Notes under the pieces: model-generated
What the model saw: only the letters and a program-made list of their open reading frames with translations
Database searches by the model: none
Told to the model about the DNA's origin: nothing
Made by a program: the position numbers and the translations under genes
Assembly (NCBI GenBank): GCA_046292345.1
Contig: JBKBRC010000005.1
Location: 33,671-97,670 of the forward strand
Source of the DNA: JBKBRC01 sp046292345
GTDB lineage: Bacteria; Bacteroidota; Rhodothermia; Rhodothermales; Rubricoccaceae
Direction of reading: 5' to 3'
DNA length: 64,000 nt
In this document: piece by piece, positions 59,971-64,000 of the stretch
Position numbering within the stretch: the stretch's first letter is position 1
How the letters are laid out: each line of letters opens with the position of its first letter

Positions 59971-59998
59971 GGCGGGGCTCCCGAGCCGCCCGTTTTTT
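59971..59998 (+). terminator. Terminator-like hairpin in the rplM leader (possible attenuator)
   Basis: A GC-rich stem (GGCGGGGCTC against GAGCCGCC with a small bulge) is followed at once by TTTTTT (59993-59998). It lies after the predicted promoter and 28 bp before the rplM ATG, where a full terminator would block the gene. An L13-responsive leader is a natural explanation; L13 leaders have been described in Bacteroidia. Confidence 0.6.
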
Positions 59999-60026
59999 GT
60001 ACCCGACCCGGCCCTTTTCCATCCCC

Positions 60027-60470
60027 ATGGACGCCAACTCGTTCAAGACCGTCAGCGCCAAGCCCGGCAGCGTCGAGCAGAAGTGGTACGTCGTCGACGC
60101 CGAGAACCTGGTCGTCGGCCGGCTCGCTGCGCGTGTCGCCTCCATCCTCCGCGGCAAGCACAAGCCGCAGTTCACCCCTCACGTGGACACGGGCGACTTC
60201 GTCGTCGTCGTCAACGCGGACAAGGTGCGCTTCACAGGCTCGAAGGAGACCGACAAGCAGTACTTCCGCCACACGGGATACCCCGGTGGCGTCAAGCTGA
60301 CTACCCCGCGCGACCTGCGCGAGCGCAAGCCGACGTTCATCATCGAGAACGCGGTTCGCGGCATGCTGCCCAGAAACCGCCTCGGCCGGCAGCTGCTTGG
60401 CAAGCTCAAGGTCTATGCCGGCCCCGAGCACCCGCACGCGGCGCAGCAGCCCGAGCCCCTCAGCCTCTGA
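60027..60470 (+). CDS. rplM: 50S ribosomal protein L13
   Basis: The 147-residue protein has the L13 set: WYVVDAENLVVGRLAARVAS, GDFVVVVNADKVRFTG, YRHTGYPGG-type YFRHTGYPGGVKL and MLPRNRLGRQLLGKLKVYAG. L13 is an early-assembling large-subunit protein. The gene is coupled with rpsI, as usual. Its stop TGA lies in the first unit of a degenerate 17-bp array. Confidence 0.97.
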   Translation: MDANSFKTVSAKPGSVEQKWYVVDAENLVVGRLAARVASILRGKHKPQFTPHVDTGDFVVVVNADKVRFTGSKETDKQYFRHTGYPGGVKLTTPRDLRERKPTFIIENAVRGMLPRNRLGRQLLGKLKVYAGPEHPHAAQQPEPLSL

Positions 60471-60514
60471 AGGCTCCAGACCTTCGAAGGCTCCAGACCT
60501 CTAAAGTCTCCGGA
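60464..60514. repeat. 17-bp degenerate array (3 copies) spanning the rplM stop codon
   Basis: CCTCTGAAGGCTCCAGA (60464-60480, holding the TGA), CCTTCGAAGGCTCCAGA (60481-60497) and CCTCTAAAGTCTCCGGA (60498-60514). Confidence 0.85.
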
Positions 60515-60528
60515 CGTTTCAGTCTCCC

Positions 60529-60549
60529 GGCGGCTCCGCGCCGCCTTTT
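60529..60549 (+). terminator. Terminator-like hairpin just before rpsI
   Basis: GGCGGC (60529-60534), loop TCCGC, GCCGCC (60540-60545), then TTTT. It ends 8 bp before the rpsI ATG, inside an operon, so it probably lowers rather than ends transcription, or acts on translation. Confidence 0.55.
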
Positions 60550-60557
60550 GCATCGCT

Positions 60558-60953
60558 ATGGCGACCCCCACCCAGTACCAGGCCGTCGGCCGCCGCAAGA
60601 CGAGCGTGGCGCGCGTCTACCTCCGCCCCGGCTCCGGGCAGATCCTCGTCAACAAGCGCCCGCTTGAGGAGTACCTCCCCACCGAGGTGCGCCAGCGCGC
60701 CGTCCGCGCCCCGTTCGACGTCACCGGCACCGCCGGCCAGTTCGACGTGATCGTCAACGCCAAGGGCGGTGGCCTCACCGGCCAGGCCGAGGCGACGCAG
60801 CTCGGCATTGCGCGCTGCCTCGTCGCGTTCAACGAGGAGCTGCGCAAGCCGCTCCGCGACGCCGGCTACCTCACGCGCGACCCCCGCATGGTCGAGCGCA
60901 AGAAGTACGGCCAGCCCAAGGCGCGCAAGCGTTTCCAGTTCTCGAAGCGCTAG
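60558..60953 (+). CDS. rpsI: 30S ribosomal protein S9
   Basis: The 131-residue protein has QAVGRRKTSVARVYLRPGSG, VNAKGGGLTGQAEATQLGIA and the C-terminal RKKYGQPKARKRFQFSKR tail that reaches the P-site tRNA. It follows rplM by 87 bp. Confidence 0.97.
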   Translation: MATPTQYQAVGRRKTSVARVYLRPGSGQILVNKRPLEEYLPTEVRQRAVRAPFDVTGTAGQFDVIVNAKGGGLTGQAEATQLGIARCLVAFNEELRKPLRDAGYLTRDPRMVERKKYGQPKARKRFQFSKR

Positions 60954-61104
60954 GCCGGCCACCGGCGCACCGCCAGCCCGCGGGCGGCACGCGCCCATCC
61001 CACACCTCGCCCGACGCCCCGGTGGGTGTCCCGCGGCTCGCCCGCGGGATCGCCGGCGCGCACGACGACGAGGGCGGCTCTCAACCCCAACCCTCCCGAT
61101 CCCG

Positions 61105-61881
61105 ATGGCTCGCGCCTCGATTGAAGACCTTCTCCGGTCTGGTGCCCACTTTGGCCACCTGACCAGCCGCTGGAATCCGAAGATGGCCTCGTACATCTTC
61201 ATGGAGCGCAACGGCATTCACATCATTGACCTCAAGCAGACGCAGGCCCTCCTCGACGAGGCCGCCGATGCCGCCGCCCGCTTCGCCGGGCGCGGCAAGA
61301 AGATCCTCTTCGTCGGCACCAAGAAGCAGGCGCAGCAGGTCGTGCGCCGCGAGGCCGAGCGCGCGGGCATGCCGTACGTCGTGGACCGCTGGCTCGGCGG
61401 CATGCTGACCAACTTCCAGACGATCCGCAAGAGCCTGCGCCGCCTCGAGACGCTGCAGCGCCAGGAGGCCGACGGCACCGCGGCGCAGCTCAAGAAGAAA
61501 GAGCGCCTGATGCGCTCGCGCGAGCAGGAGAAGCTCGAGCGCGTGCTCGGCGGCATCGCCGACATGGGCCGCCTGCCCGGCGCGCTCTTCGTCGTCGACA
61601 TCCGCCGCGAGCACATCGCCGTCGACGAGGCGCGCAAGCTTGGCATCCCGGTCATCGCGATGCTCGACACCAACTGCGATCCGGACCTGGTGGACTTTCC
61701 GGTCCCGGCTAACGACGACGCGATGCGGTCCATCGAACTCGTCACGCGCATCATCGCCGACGCCGTGCTCGAGGGCAGCAAGAGCGCGGCCGTCGAGCAG
61801 GACGTGGCCGCCGCCGAAGCCGAGACGCGCCAGGCCGAGGCCGACGAGATCGCCGAGGCCGAGGAAACCGCCGAGGCCTGA
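61105..61881 (+). CDS. rpsB: 30S ribosomal protein S2
   Basis: The 258-residue protein has IEDLLRSGAHFGHLTSRWNP, IHIIDLKQTQALLDEA, GTKKQAQ, VDRWLGGMLTNFQTI and VIAMLDTNCDPDLVDFPVPA. S2 joins the small subunit late. A short alanine/glutamate tail extends it beyond the fold. The 151-bp spacer after rpsI holds an 8-bp GC hairpin (61029-61049, TCCCGCGG/CCGCGGGA). Confidence 0.97.
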   Translation: MARASIEDLLRSGAHFGHLTSRWNPKMASYIFMERNGIHIIDLKQTQALLDEAADAAARFAGRGKKILFVGTKKQAQQVVRREAERAGMPYVVDRWLGGMLTNFQTIRKSLRRLETLQRQEADGTAAQLKKKERLMRSREQEKLERVLGGIADMGRLPGALFVVDIRREHIAVDEARKLGIPVIAMLDTNCDPDLVDFPVPANDDAMRSIELVTRIIADAVLEGSKSAAVEQDVAAAEAETRQAEADEIAEAEETAEA

Positions 61882-61914
61882 GCCTCTCCGCATACGCCCG
61901 CCGGAACCGGCGCG

Positions 61915-61950
61915 ACGGGGAAACGAGGCCGCCTTCGTTTCCCCGTTTCG
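61915..61950 (+). terminator. Hairpin between rpsB and tsf
   Basis: A 12-bp perfect stem, ACGGGGAAACGA against TCGTTTCCCCGT, with an 8-nt loop, followed by TTCGTT. It lies 34 bp after the rpsB stop and may attenuate read-through into tsf. Confidence 0.75.
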
Positions 61951-62042
61951 TTATCTGCCCGCAGCCGCAGGGTGCGACCATGCTCCCTGCGCGTGTGCCC
62001 TCCGGCCCCCCCCTCGTTCAACCCATTCCCACCCTTTCAGAC

Positions 62043-62870
62043 ATGGCTATTTCCGCTCAGGACGTCAAGCGGCTCCGTGAAGTCACCGGCGTCGGCATGA
62101 TGGACTGCAAGAAAGCCCTCACTGAGGCCGACGGCGACTTCGACCAGGCCATTGAGATCCTCCGCAAGAAGGGCCAGAAGGTCGCTGCCAACCGCGCCGA
62201 CCGCGAGGCCAAGGAGGGCGTCATCGCCACGGCTAAGGCGGACGACGGCGCCGCCGCCGCTATCGTCGAGGTCAACTGCGAGACGGACTTCGTGGCGCGC
62301 AACGACGAGTTCGTGGCGTTCGCGCAGCGCATCGCCGACCTCGTGCTCGCCGAGCGCCCGGCGGACATGGACGCGCTCCTTGCGCTCTCCCTCGACGGGC
62401 AGCCCGTCGGCACGCAGCTCACGTCTATGACGGGCAAGATCGGCGAGAAGATCGACGTGCGCCGCTTTGCCGTCCTCGAGGCCGACGGGGGCCGCGTGAT
62501 CGACTACATCCACCCGGGCGCCAAGCTCGGCGTGCTCGTCGAGATGCACGGCGAGGGCGACCTCGAGGCGGCCGGGCGCGATGTGGCCATGCAGGCGGCG
62601 GCCATGAACCCCGTCGCGGCCACGCGCGAGGAGGTGCCGCAGGAGGTTCAGGACAAGGAGCTCGAGATCGGCCGCGAGCAGGCCCGCGCCGAGGGCAAGC
62701 CCGAGCAGATCCTCGACAAGATCGCCGCCGGCAAGCTCGAGCGCTACTTCAAGGACAACGTGCTCGTGGAGCAGCCGTTCGTGAAGGACTCTTCGCTGAC
62801 GGTCAAGCAGATGCTTCAGCAGAACAAAGCCGAGTTGAAGCGTTTCGTTCGCTTCGGCCTCGGCGGCTGA
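62043..62870 (+). CDS. tsf: Elongation factor Ts
   Basis: The 275-residue protein has the N-terminal UBA-like VKRLREVTGVGMMDCKKALTE, the core EVNCETDFVARNDEF (TDFV motif), and KYFKDNVLVEQPFVKD-type RYFKDNVLVEQPFVKDSSLT near the end. It reloads EF-Tu with GTP. The order rpsB-tsf is near universal. Confidence 0.97.
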   Translation: MAISAQDVKRLREVTGVGMMDCKKALTEADGDFDQAIEILRKKGQKVAANRADREAKEGVIATAKADDGAAAAIVEVNCETDFVARNDEFVAFAQRIADLVLAERPADMDALLALSLDGQPVGTQLTSMTGKIGEKIDVRRFAVLEADGGRVIDYIHPGAKLGVLVEMHGEGDLEAAGRDVAMQAAAMNPVAATREEVPQEVQDKELEIGREQARAEGKPEQILDKIAAGKLERYFKDNVLVEQPFVKDSSLTVKQMLQQNKAELKRFVRFGLGG

Positions 62871-62891
62871 GCCAGACGCGCGCATCGCCCG

Positions 62892-62926
62892 GAGGCGGGC
62901 TTCCCACGCGGGAGGCCCGCCTCTTT
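62892..62926 (+). terminator. Intrinsic terminator after tsf
   Basis: A 14-bp stem (GAGGCGGGCTTCCC against GGGAGGCCCGCCTC, one G-U pair), loop ACGC, then TTT. It starts 21 bp after the tsf stop. Confidence 0.88.
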
Positions 62927-63182
62927 CATGCCCGGCGCGGCCGGTCGGGCGGGGCAAACGCGGGCACCGGGTCAGCGGCGCCCCTCGGGGCCGGCACCGT
63001 CCCCGGCTCCGAGGAGGCGTCCGGCCTTGCGGGTGAGCTTGGCCGCGCGCGCGACCCCGGGCCCGGAGACCGCGCGCGCTACGCGGCAAGCGTCGAGGTC
63101 GCGCGGCCCCTTGCAGACCGCCACTCCCTCACGGCGACCGACGCAGGGGTCGTGGGCGTCACCGGGCCGCTGAGGCGGAGCC
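62927..63182. other. Stretch without an assignable gene
   Basis: After the tsf terminator no convincing gene is seen. One plus-strand frame stays open from 62930 into the antisense of the next gene and contains a protein-like run (RYAASVEVARPLAD, HSLTATDAG), but it lacks a start codon and promoter. It may be a degraded gene end. Confidence 0.3.
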
Positions 63183-63884
63183 TCAGGGGGCTTCGGACGG
63201 ATAGGCCGGCCGCACGGCCGGGCGCTCCTGCGTCTGCCGCCGGAGGTGGACCGCCAGGGCGGCCCCGGCGCCCTGGGCGAGCGAGAGTGCCACGAACGAG
63301 GCCGGCTTGTTTTCGTCTGAGAGGTGCCGTCCTGCCGCCCGCGCGGCGAACACGCCCGGCACGGTCCCTGCGAGCACGCCGAGAAAGGCGGCGCCCGCGT
63401 CGCCCCGCCGCACGTCAGGCCGGGGCAGGCGGAGGGGGCCGGCGTAGTCTGTCTGACTCCGCTCGATGATCAGGACCGCCGCCGTCGAGCCGGCAAGGCT
63501 GCCCGCGAGCGCGACCGCCTCGAACGTCCGGTCTGAGACGTAGGGCACGTCGCACGTGCCGGCGAAGCCGCATGGGAGAAACGAGACCACCGCGAGCATC
63601 ACCACGGCCGTCGTCAGGCTCGCGCCCGCGAGCGACCCGACGGTGCTGGCCGAGCCCACGGTGAGCCCACGGTAAGACGAGACGGAAAAAGGCCCCGGCG
63701 GCGGCGGCGTCGGGAGGCGATACCCGAGGGCCTCGGCCGGCCTCTCAGCGGGGACGAGGACGAGCCGGAGGGTGTCCGGAGGGGGCACCGGTCCGAAGCC
63801 CGAGGACGCGGCCGCGAGGCTTGAAGGAGCGAGGAGGACGGTGAGGGCCAGCAGGCCGAGAGTTTGGCAGAGCAGCGGGAGCAA
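63183..63884 (-). CDS. Hypothetical exported membrane protein
   Basis: The 233-residue protein has a signal peptide (1-25), a proline-rich stretch, and three or four hydrophobic segments: GSLAGASLTTAVVMLAVVSF, AVALAGSLAGSTAAVLIIE, GAAFLGVLAGTVPGVFAA and FVALSLAQGAGAALAVHL. Two cysteines (PCGFAGTC) lie between the first two. No family is recognised. Its 3' end is convergent with tsf. Bases 63885-64000 show nothing further. Confidence 0.65.
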   Translation of the reverse strand: MLPLLCQTLGLLALTVLLAPSSLAAASSGFGPVPPPDTLRLVLVPAERPAEALGYRLPTPPPPGPFSVSSYRGLTVGSASTVGSLAGASLTTAVVMLAVVSFLPCGFAGTCDVPYVSDRTFEAVALAGSLAGSTAAVLIIERSQTDYAGPLRLPRPDVRRGDAGAAFLGVLAGTVPGVFAARAAGRHLSDENKPASFVALSLAQGAGAALAVHLRRQTQERPAVRPAYPSEAP

Positions 63885-64000
63885 CGGACTGTGCGGGCAT
63901 GTGTGCTCTCAGGATGGGCTCCGCGGGAGGCCTCGGGCAAGACCTTTGGGGATGACGGCGTGTTCGGTGGGGGCATGCTCCGGCCGGGATTCCTCGGCGA

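Overview
The window is a very GC-rich bacterial chromosome segment, assembled as scaffold with three runs of exactly 100 N. Several features point to the Bacteroidota/Rhodothermota side, most likely a Rhodothermia such as the Rubricoccaceae. Promoters fit the Bacteroidota form (TTG, about 19-21 bp, TAnnTTTG) and genes lack clear Shine-Dalgarno sites. There is a type IX secretion sorting domain on a very large exoprotein, a PorV/PorQ-like barrel, and the small DUF4295 protein next to rpmG. The genus assignment is inference; no 16S rRNA gene is present.

Layout. 0-8.3 kb: tRNA-Val, a TM2 protein, a LolC/E-type permease, envelope proteins of unknown role (DUF4359, DUF4159, PEGA protein plus barrel) and pgi. 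8.3-8.9 kb: a gene-free stretch with at least seven DnaA-box-like 9-mers beside an AT-rich block, the best oriC candidate here. 8.9-20.5 kb: comEC, nusB, a PPP-family phosphatase, ychF, aquaporin, a lipoprotein, a barrel and an M6-like metalloprotease. 20.6-28.4 kb: rpmB-rpmG-DUF4295, tRNA-Pro, tRNA-Arg, an MFS transporter, tRNA-Cys, then overlapping cca-hrpB. 28.4-40.5 kb: a minus-strand run with a MoxR-like ATPase, a DegP-like protease, methyltransferase, TauE, CtpA, TatC, a phosphoribosyltransferase, a lipoprotein and glyA. 40.8-49.3 kb: a T9SS-exported sugar-dehydrogenase-like protein, ChaN-like protein, DEAD-box helicase and cardiolipin synthase. 49.3-54.3 kb: DUF177-rpmF-plsX-fabH-fabD-fabG, followed by a stump of an OmpA-domain gene. 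54.3-59.7 kb: dnaA, dnaN, and an ECF-like sigma factor with a probable membrane anti-sigma partner. 59.7-64 kb: rplM-rpsI-rpsB-tsf and a membrane protein.

The most unusual signal is a class of short tandem arrays (unit 12-22 bp, 2 to more than 11 copies) that recur at gene boundaries. Each array has its own unit, built from the local sequence. Many overlap the stop codon of the adjacent gene (TM2, phosphatase, ychF, fabH, rplM, probably ctpA). One overlaps a start region and multiplies start codons (40791-40865). Others sit in gene-to-gene spacers (dnaA-dnaN, upstream of the phosphoribosyltransferase) or in frame inside genes. All three assembly gaps fall inside or at such arrays. This looks like an active process of local short duplication at gene ends rather than a dispersed repeat family.
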